Under the pieces are notes generated by a model. That model saw only the letters and a program-made list of their open reading frames with translations. It did no database searches and was not told the DNA's origin. The translations under genes and the position numbers were made by a program. A DNA stretch of 64,000 bases from Roseiconus lacunae (GTDB lineage Bacteria; Planctomycetota; Planctomycetia; Pirellulales; Pirellulaceae). The stretch spans positions 62,001 through 126,000 of the forward strand of contig NZ_VSZO01000010.1 in the NCBI RefSeq assembly GCF_008312935.1. Direction: 5' to 3'. Of this stretch, positions 47,801 through 55,505 are shown one piece after another. Numbering within the stretch: the stretch's first letter is position 1; each line of letters begins with the position of its first letter.

Positions 47801-50305
47801 GAGCCGTGGGAAAGCGGTACCGACGGATGGGGATTCCAAACGTCCGATTCGGCCGAGCTTCTTTACCGCCCGCAACTGGAAGTCGTTTACGCGATCGTTG
47901 ATGAAGCGGAAATCGAAGTCACCGGATCGAACGATCAGGACATCCAAAACGGCGACACCTTTGTCTCGCCTCTCGACGGAACTGACTTCGGCAGCGCCGA
48001 CGTGGCAACCGAAACGGTGACGAAGACCTTCACGGTCGAAAACACCGGTGCGGCGTCACTGAGCATCACCGGTGCCTCGATCACCGGCGACGAAGCAGCC
48101 GCGTTCAGCTTCGGCGTGACCCCAACGTTCACGATCATCCCCGGCGGCAGTGCTTCCTTTGACGTCACCTTCGACGCAACCAAACAAGGCTTGCACGACG
48201 CCACGATCGAACTGATCAATGACGACCTTGACGAAGGCGTCTTCAGCTTTGCGATCCGTGGAAACGGCACCGATTTCCAAGCGTTGTCGGCCACACCAGA
48301 CGGATCGACTTCGTTCGCCCCGATCGGTGGCATCGAAAGCGGACTCAGCGGAGCGGAGATCTCGGCCTTTGACCCGGCGAGCAAACAACTGTTCGTGACC
48401 TCGGGATCGGGATTGCAAGTCGTCGACTTGTCCAACCCCGCCAGCCCGGTGCTACTAAGCACCATCGCACCGACGTTTGACGGAGCTTCCGACGACGCGG
48501 TGACGAGCGTCGCGGTCAGCGTCGGCGGCATCGTCGCCGCGGCCGTCCCAGGTTCGGACGAGCAAGCCGCCGGAAGCGTGTTCTTCTACAACGCCGCCGA
48601 CGGAGCATTCCTGGGCAGCGTCCAAGTTGGTGCACTGCCCGACATGGTGGCCTTCACCCCAGACGGTAGCCGATTGCTGGTCGCCAACGAAGGCGAACCC
48701 GGCGGTGATCCCGAAGTCGACCCGACCGGTTCGGTCAGCATCATCGATCTTTCGACCGGTGTTGCGACCGCCACGGTTCAGACCGCCGACTTCACCGCCT
48801 TTGACGGCAGCGAAGATGTTCTGCGAGCGGCAGGCGTCAAACTGACCGCCGGCAAAAGCGTTTCCGAAGACGTCGAGCCCGAGTATGTGACCATCACTCC
48901 CGATGGTAGCACCGCCGTGGTCACGCTTCAGGAAAACAACGCCGTCGCGATCATCGACATCGCCTCGGGAACGGTCGCCGACATCCTGCCACTTGGCTAC
49001 AAGGATCATTCGGCAGCCAACGCCCAAATCGATCCGACCAACAACTCGCCAGACGCGTTGACCTTGGGCAGCTTCCCGGTTCGCGGATTGTTCCAACCCG
49101 ATGCGATCGCGAATTATGTGTCGGGCGGTTCGGTGTACTTCATCACCGCCAACGAAGGTGACGCCCGCGACGCCGAGGAAACCGACATCCAAAGCGTCAC
49201 GTTGGACCCGACCCTGTTCCCCAACGCGGCCGCACTCCAAGATGCTGCCTCGGCCGGCGAACTTGAGATCACCAACTTGATCGGCGATGCCGACGGCGAC
49301 GGCGACTTCGACGCACTTTACTCCTACGGTGCCCGGTCGTTCTCGATCTGGAACGAAGCCGGCGAGTTGGTGTTCGACAGCGGCGACTTGCTCGCACGTG
49401 CCGCCGACGCGTTGGGACTTTATGACGACGGACGCAGCGACAACAAAGGCACCGAGCCTGAAGGCGTTGTGATCGGTCAAATCGATTCGAGTGTCTACGC
49501 CTTCGTCGGACTCGAACGAGCCAACGCGACGGCTGTGTTCGATGTCACCGATCCAAGCAATGTTGTTCTGACGCAAGTCCTCAACGACACCGCCGATGTC
49601 AGCCCCGAAGGACTGACGTTCATCTCGGCCGCAGACAGCCCCAACGGTTCGCCGCTGTTGGTTGTCAGCAACGAAGTCAGCAATACGCTCCGGGTCTACT
49701 CGATCGGAGATTCGATGGTCCCCGAAGTCGAAGGCGTTGTGATTAACGACGGCGGCGCTTCGAGATCACAAATCACTTCCGTCACCGTTACCTTCAACAC
49801 CGAAGTTGACCTGACGGAAATCCAAAATGCGTTCACCCTGACGAACATGGACACGTCCGCCGAAGTCACCGGGCTGTTGGTCGACGCGACCCACAGCGGG
49901 GGCAAGACCGTCGTGGTTTTGACCTTTGACGCCGCAGACGCTTCTGTCGTCAGTCGCTTAGGAACGGGGGTTCTGGGTAACTCGCTGATCGACGCGAATT
50001 ACCGGCTTGATATCGCCGCCGCCAACGTCGTTGCCGGAAGCAGCGCGATGGCAACGGACTACCTCTTCGGTGGTCAAACGGCGTCGGATGCATCGAACGA
50101 TGACTTTTTCCGACTCTACGGCGATGCGAGTGGTGACGGGGTGGTGAACTTCGCCGACCTGGACAACCACTTCGCACCTGGCTTCTTTGCCACGCAAGGT
50201 AGCGCTTCTTATGACGCCACGCTCGACGGAGACGGAGATGGCGTGATCAACTTTGAAGATTTGGACAATCACTTCGCACCCAATTTCTTCAAGTCCCGTT
50301 CGTAA
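41891..50305 (+). CDS. Giant surface protein: three long repeats, DNRLRE-like, choice-of-anchor D and I domains, dockerin-like end
   Basis: A 2804-residue exported protein starting at a GTG. The Lys/Arg-rich N-terminus ends in the motif LEARQLLAA (about 34-42). Three related units of about 320-350 residues lie at roughly 71-420, 632-953 and 1064-1377. Each contains a FPYDAGWVGG-type motif, a FxxGxxNxDN(Y/I/V) motif and a (Y/V)(I/V)PRxxQxLIGG-like motif. Cadherin/Ig-like linkers with VNDAPE and NDD separate them. Two DNRLRE-like domains follow (about 1614-1807 and 1811-2000; QDWANGLTNNGWVIEGW, QAWVSGQRDNFGWLFEPW). A choice-of-anchor D domain lies at about 2004-2127 and a choice-of-anchor I beta-propeller at about 2137-2607. 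The C-terminus has two EF-hand/dockerin motifs (GDASGDGVVNFADL, DGDGDGVINFEDL). It probably forms part of the cell surface or matrix. The PEP-CTERM gene follows by 42 bases. Confidence 0.9.
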   Translation: MKKNNRRRSNLFKNLQRAGKRNPIRKSKKLNIQSLEARQLLAANVLDDALNLSADSSINVLTNDTSGSEVQSVSAFQADFDRNTYDPGVNATDWFLPERPGQPGVPQRSLIPNAVFGGTGNRGDLDLFIDADDQANGNDLDTRLDASLGIMLPMLRDNSPVDSSATNIGLMQYASEGGGDTWIAMAAAPENNGELSASVSGAFFPYDAGWVGGTYDSGGGLVGQSAGASPAPTVVSVSGNGRFEATVPGVTDSYNDGFLFSVGADNEDNYTRTRPIDGGKWSVAHRDNAAEIGGGEEDDINLLYIPRSTQGLIGGVVNGGASGVSPMRQSFGDFSVERESDGFWRVSVPGHDITSGVIIAETYDLSNDTPPNAYFSYDDAGDGSGDMLIRQFAWNSNTETPLNSDFVFFFVPFENTLSPTNPLTVSSVGSDAANLGDNVSAKGLALSINADGTVDYQTNDAIRSLGAGQTDVDSFVYEATDGTDTGTATVTINWVGVNDAPEAISTPADLVINEDAPATAIDLTTIFADVDTDDVLTYTVNSGESGLLSAQIVGDEVLISSSSDQFGYSPISITATDPSGESVTVSFGVSVIPQDDDVVAVDDSGAVTDKLTTTTIDALANDYHPDTTIYSVSAAEIFGNVDATGNANTVWNVVNTTASPNDLTVQSDPNLGDVEIGRGGEDLFPSDGVLLGTIADNTAPYSTVEVYGAFSSYGFATGVGIGGGERTAPVNAAFFPFAEGWTSGHIAADGTLLGGVGVSQADVQLVQPGLFEVTIPEANSPFDGMLFAIGASNDDNIVSVLPGFDNRWLIRQLDSDQGTDGFKSAPISFVYVPGATSGLIGGVAQSQEGSYFPLQSYGDFSIGTDTDGAPLIQINGYTPNDGVLLALPAGADFADVNGTLTNVPTNQAIFATPSGNGFRIDLRQSETYTLPPNPGDFQFMFLPYDSPLERFDGLDFSVNSFDGTSARGATISLNGDSFSYDPTTADASISGLGNGESIEDTFTYTIQDGRGSTSVATVTITVQGENQAPSANDDVINLNEQNIEDARLTVLGNDVDPDIEVLLGTPSGIPAANLAVDGSSVWSVAQTGTGDNMITIAGGATGSVEVLQNGTAIDPSNGVVLATIRENFESPNTNYRFVQAYDNGSGGTSLALQQFGADAAADANVSVAYFSFADNWVGGHVDASGSLTGGNGVTATDIMKTELGRYEVSIPGVTDAAVDGFLFAIGNENADNVVSVQAIPGTSRFAIGVRDNTQDFGDGEDGGFSFVFVPRNAQNLVAGTIDPFVEGPDTLSRVIGDFSVERQEIESGGWEWKVSIPGQSPDTGMLVLTNQDDVEIEDNFLSYGDDGEGNFIIRSHDMPSIGRQNQPFSFAFVPFDALQQPAARPVPGLLSVDSVVSPTALGSTVSVNPDGTITYTPSAAVAELYTGEMATDTFTYTMSDGFGGTSTATVTVNISGFGDAPELNTSAGETYYGIGDLPVGVDGGVNLAPVGTLFTDGAVATFELTSGQLPSDNLSIRNLGTDVGQVGVSGSDVTFGGTVVGTFVAGTGSSPLSITFNANADEAAVEAVMQAVTFEATEPTLLGGLRMVDISFIDGNGVASETQTKEIELGLVYRRTLQQNVDYGYGVYNGLSDAQIREATPNIVSAPEGDLLVDFDSSGVASQVLLQFADMFGTGPDQIPVDAIITSANLVVTTDNQGQGGEFYRMNIPWDASTATWDFFGGGVQVDSAEVTGPVQSQIGTAAGGGTTGTGEHSISVLPDIQDWANGLTNNGWVIEGWSGRTDGWAFRSSENGDPLTGPRLEIEWVPAGTQIATFRDGVDSYTGTQDTLISAGSPDTDQSALEGIFIDANDGQGRGLIRFDDIIGEAAGQIPAGARVITARLRTASIENNAQGDGARFFPMLSSWEATDTYNSLVDGVSIDGVEAATEYTAAAGNPNRDPNVQAGFHDWDVTADVQAWVSGQRDNFGWLFEPWESGTDGWGFQTSDSAELLYRPQLEVVYAIVDEAEIEVTGSNDQDIQNGDTFVSPLDGTDFGSADVATETVTKTFTVENTGAASLSITGASITGDEAAAFSFGVTPTFTIIPGGSASFDVTFDATKQGLHDATIELINDDLDEGVFSFAIRGNGTDFQALSATPDGSTSFAPIGGIESGLSGAEISAFDPASKQLFVTSGSGLQVVDLSNPASPVLLSTIAPTFDGASDDAVTSVAVSVGGIVAAAVPGSDEQAAGSVFFYNAADGAFLGSVQVGALPDMVAFTPDGSRLLVANEGEPGGDPEVDPTGSVSIIDLSTGVATATVQTADFTAFDGSEDVLRAAGVKLTAGKSVSEDVEPEYVTITPDGSTAVVTLQENNAVAIIDIASGTVADILPLGYKDHSAANAQIDPTNNSPDALTLGSFPVRGLFQPDAIANYVSGGSVYFITANEGDARDAEETDIQSVTLDPTLFPNAAALQDAASAGELEITNLIGDADGDGDFDALYSYGARSFSIWNEAGELVFDSGDLLARAADALGLYDDGRSDNKGTEPEGVVIGQIDSSVYAFVGLERANATAVFDVTDPSNVVLTQVLNDTADVSPEGLTFISAADSPNGSPLLVVSNEVSNTLRVYSIGDSMVPEVEGVVINDGGASRSQITSVTVTFNTEVDLTEIQNAFTLTNMDTSAEVTGLLVDATHSGGKTVVVLTFDAADASVVSRLGTGVLGNSLIDANYRLDIAAANVVAGSSAMATDYLFGGQTASDASNDDFFRLYGDASGDGVVNFADLDNHFAPGFFATQGSASYDATLDGDGDGVINFEDLDNHFAPNFFKSRS

Positions 50306-50347
50306 CCTTTATTTCTGAAACAACTACTTTTACTTCGATTGGTAAAC

Positions 50348-50977
50348 ATGATGAGAAAACTCATTTCCTTGATGCTGCTTGTCGCGGCAATGCCTTCCGT
50401 TCAAGCCGAAATCTCTTACGACGTTTTCTTCCGAGCTAACGGTGTCGATGCCATCGGCAATACCGTTTTGGAAGTGGCTCCCGACACAACGGTTCGTGGT
50501 GTCGAAATCATCTTGCGTGAAGAAGCGACGGGCGGTGACACCAACGGCTTGACCGACGGCGGTGGACTTCGTGGCTACGCGATCCAGTTGAATTCGTCCG
50601 TCGCCGATCGATTCGAAAACGGAACTCGAAATCCGAATTTTCAACTTTCGGGAACTGGTAACGATGGCGACACTTTCACTGCTTTCAATTTTGCCGGTGG
50701 AACGGAAGGCGTCACTATTTCCCCGACAACCGCGGAATTGTCCCTCGGAACGGTCGACCTGATCGGCCCCACAGTCGGCGGACAAGTCACGTTCTCACTG
50801 GCCGATTTCGATGCCAACAACCCCAACTTTCAGTTGGCCAGCGGATCAATCGATAGCCTGATCAACTTTGGCAACACGCTGACATTGTCTTCGGTCACCG
50901 CCATCCCCGAGCCCTCGAGCTTCGCCCTGATCGGAACGCTCGGTAGCGTCATCCTGATGCGTCGCCGTCGTCGTTAA
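50348..50977 (+). CDS. PEP-CTERM exported protein
   Basis: A 209-residue protein with an N-terminal signal (MMRKLISLMLLVAAMPSVQAE) and a C-terminal sorting tail, IPEPSSFALIGTLGSVILMRRRRR. This is the PEP motif, hydrophobic helix and basic end recognised by exosortase-type systems. The middle is a beta-rich domain with NTVLEVAPDTTVRGVEIILRE and TVGGQVTFSLADFDANNPNF and has no named family. The ATG at 50348 was chosen; a TTG at 50339 adds three residues only. It is 42 bases downstream of the giant surface-protein gene and is followed by a strong terminator, so the two probably form one transcript. It is likely surface-located. Confidence 0.85.
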   Translation: MMRKLISLMLLVAAMPSVQAEISYDVFFRANGVDAIGNTVLEVAPDTTVRGVEIILREEATGGDTNGLTDGGGLRGYAIQLNSSVADRFENGTRNPNFQLSGTGNDGDTFTAFNFAGGTEGVTISPTTAELSLGTVDLIGPTVGGQVTFSLADFDANNPNFQLASGSIDSLINFGNTLTLSSVTAIPEPSSFALIGTLGSVILMRRRRR

Positions 50978-51008
50978 GACGCACGTATCGAACCGAGTCC
51001 ATCGTTAT

Positions 51009-51053
51009 CCGCCAAGGCACACGTCTGCAAAGACGAATGTCTTGGCGGTTTTT
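51009..51053 (+). terminator. Rho-independent terminator
   Basis: CCGCCAAG (51009-51016) pairs with CTTGGCGG (51041-51048), an inner stem CGTCT/AGACG (51022-51026 and 51031-51035) has a GCAA loop, and TTTTT follows at 51049-51053. This is a well-formed terminator 32 bases after the PEP-CTERM stop. It also argues against the long upstream extension of the next gene. Confidence 0.88.
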
Positions 51054-51225
51054 CATGCGCCAACACCATCGCGGTGTAATGGATTGCCAGTCGCATGCCG
51101 GATACGCCCCTAGATACACGCGCCGGATCCACTCACCGGAGCTCAAATTTCGACATAAGCGAGGCGGTTTGATATCTTGGGTCATCCGTGTATCGATTTT
51201 CCGTCTCTGTAGACCAAGGTTCCCG

Positions 51226-51879
51226 GTGACGTCGTCGTCCAATCCCTACGCTCCTACAAAATCCGCTGAAGAAGAGGATCGTGATCGATGCCCGATTTGT
51301 GGACAGCATGTCAACTTTGTTCGCTATTACTTCCCCTTCGGATTTTGCCCGCATTGCGGTAATTACTTGGCGGTACGGAATTGGAACTCCGCCTCGTGGC
51401 CGTGGGCATTGGCGGTCGCGGCACTGGTGATCGTCCCGGTGCTGACGGATTATTCGATCGCTGGCTTCGACATCCATTTCATGGAGAACGGACTGATTTG
51501 GATCTTTCCAATGACCATTGTCCTCGAGTCCATCTATAGCCGCGTGACGGGTCGATTGGTTCCAGCGGTGATGTGGGGAAGCCTTGCATTCCCCGATGAT
51601 GACCGATTGCCGCGGAAGTCATCCCGTGACGCCGATTATTTGTACGTCGATAAGTTTGAGAAAACCTTCGACACGAACAACGTTCCGTCGACAGCGGTCG
51701 TCCATCGGATTCTGGTCCGTGTAGGCGAATCGATTGAACGAGGACAATCAGTCATCGAAGTGATCGACGAAGGCATCTGTAGTCAAGTTCCCGCGCCGAT
51801 CGCGGGCATCGTACGTGACATTAACGTGACGATCGGAGAACGCGTGGACTGGAATCAACCGCTGCTCATGATCGACTGA
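51226..51879 (+). CDS. Zinc-ribbon membrane protein with biotin/lipoyl-like C-terminal domain
   Basis: A 217-residue protein. A zinc ribbon is formed by RCPICGQH and FCPHCGNY (two CxxC pairs at about residues 22-50). Two membrane segments follow: WALAVAALVIVPVLTDY and GLIWIFPMTIVLESIYS. The C-terminal 60 residues form a barrel-sandwich hybrid: VVHRILVRVGESIERGQSVIEVIDEG then VPAPIAGIVRDINVTIGERVDWNQPLLMID, as in biotinyl/lipoyl domains and membrane-fusion proteins. The lysine normally modified is absent (APIAGIVRD), so the domain is structural. The GTG at 51226 was chosen, with AAGG upstream. An ATG-type frame from 51037 would overlap the terminator. Function is unknown; the sequence suggests a membrane adaptor. 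Confidence 0.75.
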   Translation: MTSSSNPYAPTKSAEEEDRDRCPICGQHVNFVRYYFPFGFCPHCGNYLAVRNWNSASWPWALAVAALVIVPVLTDYSIAGFDIHFMENGLIWIFPMTIVLESIYSRVTGRLVPAVMWGSLAFPDDDRLPRKSSRDADYLYVDKFEKTFDTNNVPSTAVVHRILVRVGESIERGQSVIEVIDEGICSQVPAPIAGIVRDINVTIGERVDWNQPLLMID

Positions 51880-51899
51880 TCAATACAAAGAAACGTTAT

Positions 51900-52376
51900 T
51901 TATCGCGAGCTTGACAAACGAATCACTCCGCAATCGTTCGGCTCTGACTTGACGGTGATCGACGCGATCGGTCGTCGCTCATCCAGGAAACGTCCTTGAA
52001 ATCGGTCGATGGGCAAACCGCCGCCTGGGGGCGGTACGAGCTGAAACACCAGTAACTTGTACACTCCTTCGGGAGCACCGTCTCCGATCGCGTCGTAACT
52101 CGCCTGAAAACTTCCGTCGGACTGCACCGTTGCCGCCGGCACGCGCGCCGATCGTCGCTGATCGGCGCGCGAAGAATACTTCGAAGGCTCGACGGGAACG
52201 AACTTGATCGTCGCCCCGACCGCCGGTTCTCCATCGATCAGCAAGGTCCCGGTCACCGGATACAGCATCGGCCCCAAAGTCGTCTCCGGCTTGGAACATC
52301 CAATGAGAAAACCGACGCCGGCAAGGAATCCCGCGATGCTGACATTAAGAAATCTCTGACGATTTGCGACACTCAA
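51900..52376 (-). CDS. Planctomycete lipoprotein with Ig/transthyretin-like domain
   Basis: A 158-residue lipoprotein. The signal FLAGVGFLIGC ends in a lipobox, with the Cys near residue 27. The mature domain reads VTGTLLIDGEPAVGATIKFVPVEP and on to VQSDGSFQASY...GAPEGVYKLLVF, the pattern of the carboxypeptidase-regulatory/transthyretin-like lipoproteins that accompany DUF1559 genes. The start is a TTG at 52376 sharing bases with the stop of the DUF1559 gene (TTGA overlap). The signal peptide beginning immediately after supports it. Third gene of a minus-strand operon after the PEP-CTERM and DUF1559 genes. Probably outer-surface located; role unknown. Confidence 0.8.
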   Translation of the reverse strand: MSVANRQRFLNVSIAGFLAGVGFLIGCSKPETTLGPMLYPVTGTLLIDGEPAVGATIKFVPVEPSKYSSRADQRRSARVPAATVQSDGSFQASYDAIGDGAPEGVYKLLVFQLVPPPGGGLPIDRFQGRFLDERRPIASITVKSEPNDCGVIRLSSSR

Positions 52377-53374
52377 TACTCTTCTCCGGTATGGTCCCCC
52401 CGCGACCGCGAAACCAGGGCATAAAGGATTTCGACATCGATCTCTCTTGGTAAAAACCGAATGCTGCCGTCCAAGAAAACACTGTTCGCGCCGCCAACAT
52501 GAAACGAATAAATCCCCTGACGATTGTTACAGTTTACATTGCAGGGTCCCAAACCCGTCGGTGACCAACTCAGCCCATCAGGCTGATACGAAAGGATCCA
52601 CGTACAGCCGCGTCCGGCCCAGGGTGCCCAGGCTCGTGCCGCCGAAGGACTTGGCTCATACAGACGCCCGTTGACCCAAGTATCGGTTTTTGCAGCTTGT
52701 TCGATAAACGTTAGCGTATGACTTGAACCATCGGTGGTCATCGTTCGCTTGGGACGTTTGAACGAAAGCCCTGCTCCGAGAAATCCGCTCGAGTTTTCAC
52801 CGACCGGGGAAAGCGCTCCCATCGCCCAGGGATCACGAGTGAATGGCGTCGACGGAATTGCGTAAGGAAATCCCCAGCTATAGACCGCCGTGAAGTCCGT
52901 TACCGCGGCACTGCGGTCAAGATGAACATCTTGAGTCGCCCCCACGACTCGTTGGATTCCCTGTTGCGTCGCCCCACCCACCGCAGACGGGCACCGATAG
53001 AGTGGAACGGCTTTCGTCACAGCAACTTGATTGTCTTGGTGAAACCATTCAAGTGATCGATCGTAGCGTTCCCAAAGCCCGCGTTGTTCGATGTAGGGCA
53101 GAAGCTCCGTGAATGGACTACCAGAAACTCCGTTCTGAAAATTACCAGTTGGCAAAATCCCATAAGGATCTCCGTAGGTCGCCGCGGGTAAGTACGTCTC
53201 GGTATTTTCGTACAGAAGCGTCGCCAAACCTATCTGCCGCAAGCGATCCTGGCATTGCATGCGGCGGGTCGATTCACGGACCGACTGCACCGCCGGCAAC
53301 AATAGCGCGACTAGGATCCCAACAATCCCAATCACGACCAATAATTCAATCAAGGTGAAAGCGATACGTCGCAT
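52373..53374 (-). CDS. DUF1559 pilin-like protein
   Basis: A 333-residue protein starting almost directly with the pilin-type leader MRRIAFTLIELLVVIGIVG, then LLPAVQSVRESTRRMQCQDRLRQIGLA, the DUF1559 hallmark. The C-terminal motif FHVGGANSVFLDGSIRFL gives the H-x9-DG element. The methylation leader is unusually short, only a handful of residues. The ATG at 53374 overlaps the stop of the upstream PEP-CTERM gene by one base (TGATG), and a TTG at 53377 is directly before it, so translation is coupled. It probably forms a pseudopilus-like surface element. Middle gene of a PEP-CTERM, DUF1559, lipoprotein operon. Confidence 0.92.
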   Translation of the reverse strand: MRRIAFTLIELLVVIGIVGILVALLLPAVQSVRESTRRMQCQDRLRQIGLATLLYENTETYLPAATYGDPYGILPTGNFQNGVSGSPFTELLPYIEQRGLWERYDRSLEWFHQDNQVAVTKAVPLYRCPSAVGGATQQGIQRVVGATQDVHLDRSAAVTDFTAVYSWGFPYAIPSTPFTRDPWAMGALSPVGENSSGFLGAGLSFKRPKRTMTTDGSSHTLTFIEQAAKTDTWVNGRLYEPSPSAARAWAPWAGRGCTWILSYQPDGLSWSPTGLGPCNVNCNNRQGIYSFHVGGANSVFLDGSIRFLPREIDVEILYALVSRSRGDHTGEEY

Positions 53375-54180
53375 CAATTGGACCGGGTGTTCGACCGGGA
53401 TCCCGAAACAATGCGTCGTCGGCGGCGGATCAAGACACCACCGACCGAAATCAACGCGATCGAAACGAAGCTAGAAGGTTCTGGAACCGCCGTGATCGTA
53501 CTGATCGAAAACCGACCGGCATTGGTATCGAGTCCATAAAAGCCAGCGGGTATTGCCGCCGTTTGCATTTCGGCTTCAAACGAAAATCCACTATCGGAAA
53601 TCACAAGTGTTGCGTCATCGATATCTAGCTGCCAAATCACCGCGTTGGCATCCATGTTCTGTGTCAACGTTAATCCCTCGCCGAATGTCGCGGTGGGATC
53701 GTACTGCAAGGCAAGCTCACCGATGACTCCGACGCCAAGTCCCGAATTGAAACGCAAGACACCGTCAATCCCGATCTGCTCGCCGTCGGTTAGGTTTGGA
53801 CCGAAGGCACCGAATCCCGGCGTCGCCGCGTCCCAACTGGCAAGGAACGAAGCAACATCAGTCGCCGAGGAGTCAAAGTCCAACGTCGTTGCTTGCCGCG
53901 CCCTACCGGTTGGTTGAACCGGGGCGGCATCGTTGATCGACAAGTCAACCCCGGTCGGAGCCCGCTCAAACCCAACCGCCGGCGATCCGGCTACGTCTAG
54001 GAGCTCGGTCCGGGTCAAACCGGCGGCGTCCGTCCCGGTAAAAAAACGATCGGCGAACGCAGCATTGGTCGGTGTATCGTACAACGCAATGTTGGCGGTC
54101 CCGCCGGTGACAAGTTCGGCGCGGACGGCGTTGACAACCACGAAAGTGAGTGCCAAGCAAGCAAATGTTCGTAGCATCAT
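53374..54180 (-). CDS. PEP-CTERM exported protein
   Basis: A 268-residue protein with an N-terminal signal (MMLRTFACLALTFVVVNAVRA). The C-terminal tail is VPEPSSFVSIALISVGGVLIRRRRR, the PEP-CTERM sorting signal, but it is followed by a further 14 polar residues (IVSGSRSNTRSN), longer than usual. The middle is beta-rich, with ANIALYDTPTNAAFADRFFTG and a GVDGVLRFNSGLG-like region, of no named family. First gene of the operon with a DUF1559 protein and a lipoprotein, joined by a one-base overlap. Probably surface-bound by exosortase-type sorting. No exosortase gene is visible in the window. Confidence 0.83.
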   Translation of the reverse strand: MMLRTFACLALTFVVVNAVRAELVTGGTANIALYDTPTNAAFADRFFTGTDAAGLTRTELLDVAGSPAVGFERAPTGVDLSINDAAPVQPTGRARQATTLDFDSSATDVASFLASWDAATPGFGAFGPNLTDGEQIGIDGVLRFNSGLGVGVIGELALQYDPTATFGEGLTLTQNMDANAVIWQLDIDDATLVISDSGFSFEAEMQTAAIPAGFYGLDTNAGRFSISTITAVPEPSSFVSIALISVGGVLIRRRRRIVSGSRSNTRSN

Positions 54181-54430
54181 TAGTCCTCTAAAGTTTCAAG
54201 TTGCAATGTCGAAGAAGCAGCGACCATCCTTGGAAATGATTGAAATCGCGAATCCCCCTCCCACGTCAAGGTCGGGTCCAGATGAACAATTTGCCTCGGT
54301 CTCCTCCAGGAAAGGCAGTCGTTTTCAACCACGTTCTCAGGCGATCACTTCTATCTTTGAAAGGGGTATATCCGGCGAACCGCGGCTGGTGAAATGCGTC
54401 GATTCCGTGCGATAATTTTGGATCAAAACA

Positions 54431-55309
54431 CTAAGGTTCTAATGCCTTAAGGTCACGAACCATTTGTCGAAATGGTTCGTGCATATGCATCAGCAAACCA
54501 CTGATTTGCGGGTCAGCCTTTGATTGGCTACCTTTATCGATCGGTGGCGAAGGGTCGTACTCCGCGAACAACTGAACCGCCTCGGCGTATTGCTGATTGC
54601 GAAGGTCTTGCACCATCTTCAAACCGAAGTCCAATCCACTGGTGACGCCTGCTCCGGTAATTCGATTGCGATCGACCACGACGCGTTCGTCGACAGGAGT
54701 CGCCCCAAATTCGCCTAGCAAGTCACGGGTGATCCAATGAGACGTGGCCTTGTAACCTTTCAGTAGTCCGGACGCACCCAACAGCACCGATCCCGTACAA
54801 ACGCTGGTGACGAAGTCCGCTTGCTCACCGACTTCACGAACGAAACGGCGAGTTTCGTCATCTTTGGCGGCATCAAGCGTCCCGCCGGTTCCGCCGGGGA
54901 CGAAGAAAATGGTGGGGCGTTTAGGGCATTGATCGAACGTCACAGTCGGACGAATTTCAACATTCGTATCGGTCAACACCGGCGTTTCTGTCTTGGCGAC
55001 CAGATGAACGTTCGCGCCCATCATCAACACAAACATGTGATGTGGGCCGAATAGGTCAAGCGCCGTAAATCCGGGATAAAGCAACATCACAATCTGCTCA
55101 TCACCAACCCAGCCTGGCGGCCACTGCATTGACTCATCATGAATACCAAGCAATGGTTCCTTCGTCGTCGATGGGGTCTCGTCATCTCCGATGGCGAGTC
55201 GGCATCCGCCGACCACGTTTGCCGCAAACATAGAAACCAATGCCGAACGCAAGAAGGTTCGACGTTGCCGCAATCCGGAATCGGGTTTATTCATTAAGTC
55301 GTCGGGCAT
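54431..55309 (-). CDS. DJ-1/PfpI family protein with Tat-like signal
   Basis: A 292-residue protein. The N-terminus from the ATG at 55309 contains LRQRRTFLRSALVSMFAANVVGG, a twin-arginine-type signal, so export is likely. A DJ-1/PfpI/ThiJ domain follows: QIVMLLYPGFTALDLFGPHHMF, FVPGGTGGT, and the nucleophile elbow FVTSVCTGSVLLGASGLLKG with the reactive Cys. HW in ATSHWITRDLL is the usual neighbour. This arrangement is closest to the isonitrile-hydratase/transcriptional-regulator-like subgroup (InhA-type proteins also have FTALDLxGP and CTGxxLLGxxGLLxGxxATxHW), but an exported isonitrile hydratase would be unusual. A longer frame to 55375 lacks the signal at its start. It lies just before the NRPS locus on the same strand. 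Confidence 0.85.
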   Translation of the reverse strand: MPDDLMNKPDSGLRQRRTFLRSALVSMFAANVVGGCRLAIGDDETPSTTKEPLLGIHDESMQWPPGWVGDEQIVMLLYPGFTALDLFGPHHMFVLMMGANVHLVAKTETPVLTDTNVEIRPTVTFDQCPKRPTIFFVPGGTGGTLDAAKDDETRRFVREVGEQADFVTSVCTGSVLLGASGLLKGYKATSHWITRDLLGEFGATPVDERVVVDRNRITGAGVTSGLDFGLKMVQDLRNQQYAEAVQLFAEYDPSPPIDKGSQSKADPQISGLLMHMHEPFRQMVRDLKALEP

Positions 55310-55505
55310 TAGGAATTCTCTGTGATTATCTATTCGGGTTTGTGAGATCTGTTTTGGGTGTAACCGTGATTCCAATAATTCGACTTGCCAAGTCCATCGG
55401 TTAGTGACCCTTGGGTCAATCTGCTGGCAAAGCTATTCTGCAGTTGGAGCGGATCCGGATTTGCGGTGGTGAAGGACACGGCACGCTGACGATTCGGAGA
55501 ATCGA

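Noticed and set aside
51037..51225. N-terminal extension of the zinc-ribbon protein
   Set aside because: It begins within a few bases of a strong terminator stem and T-tract, and its sequence lacks similarity to a folded domain; the GTG at 51226 with AAGG upstream is better.
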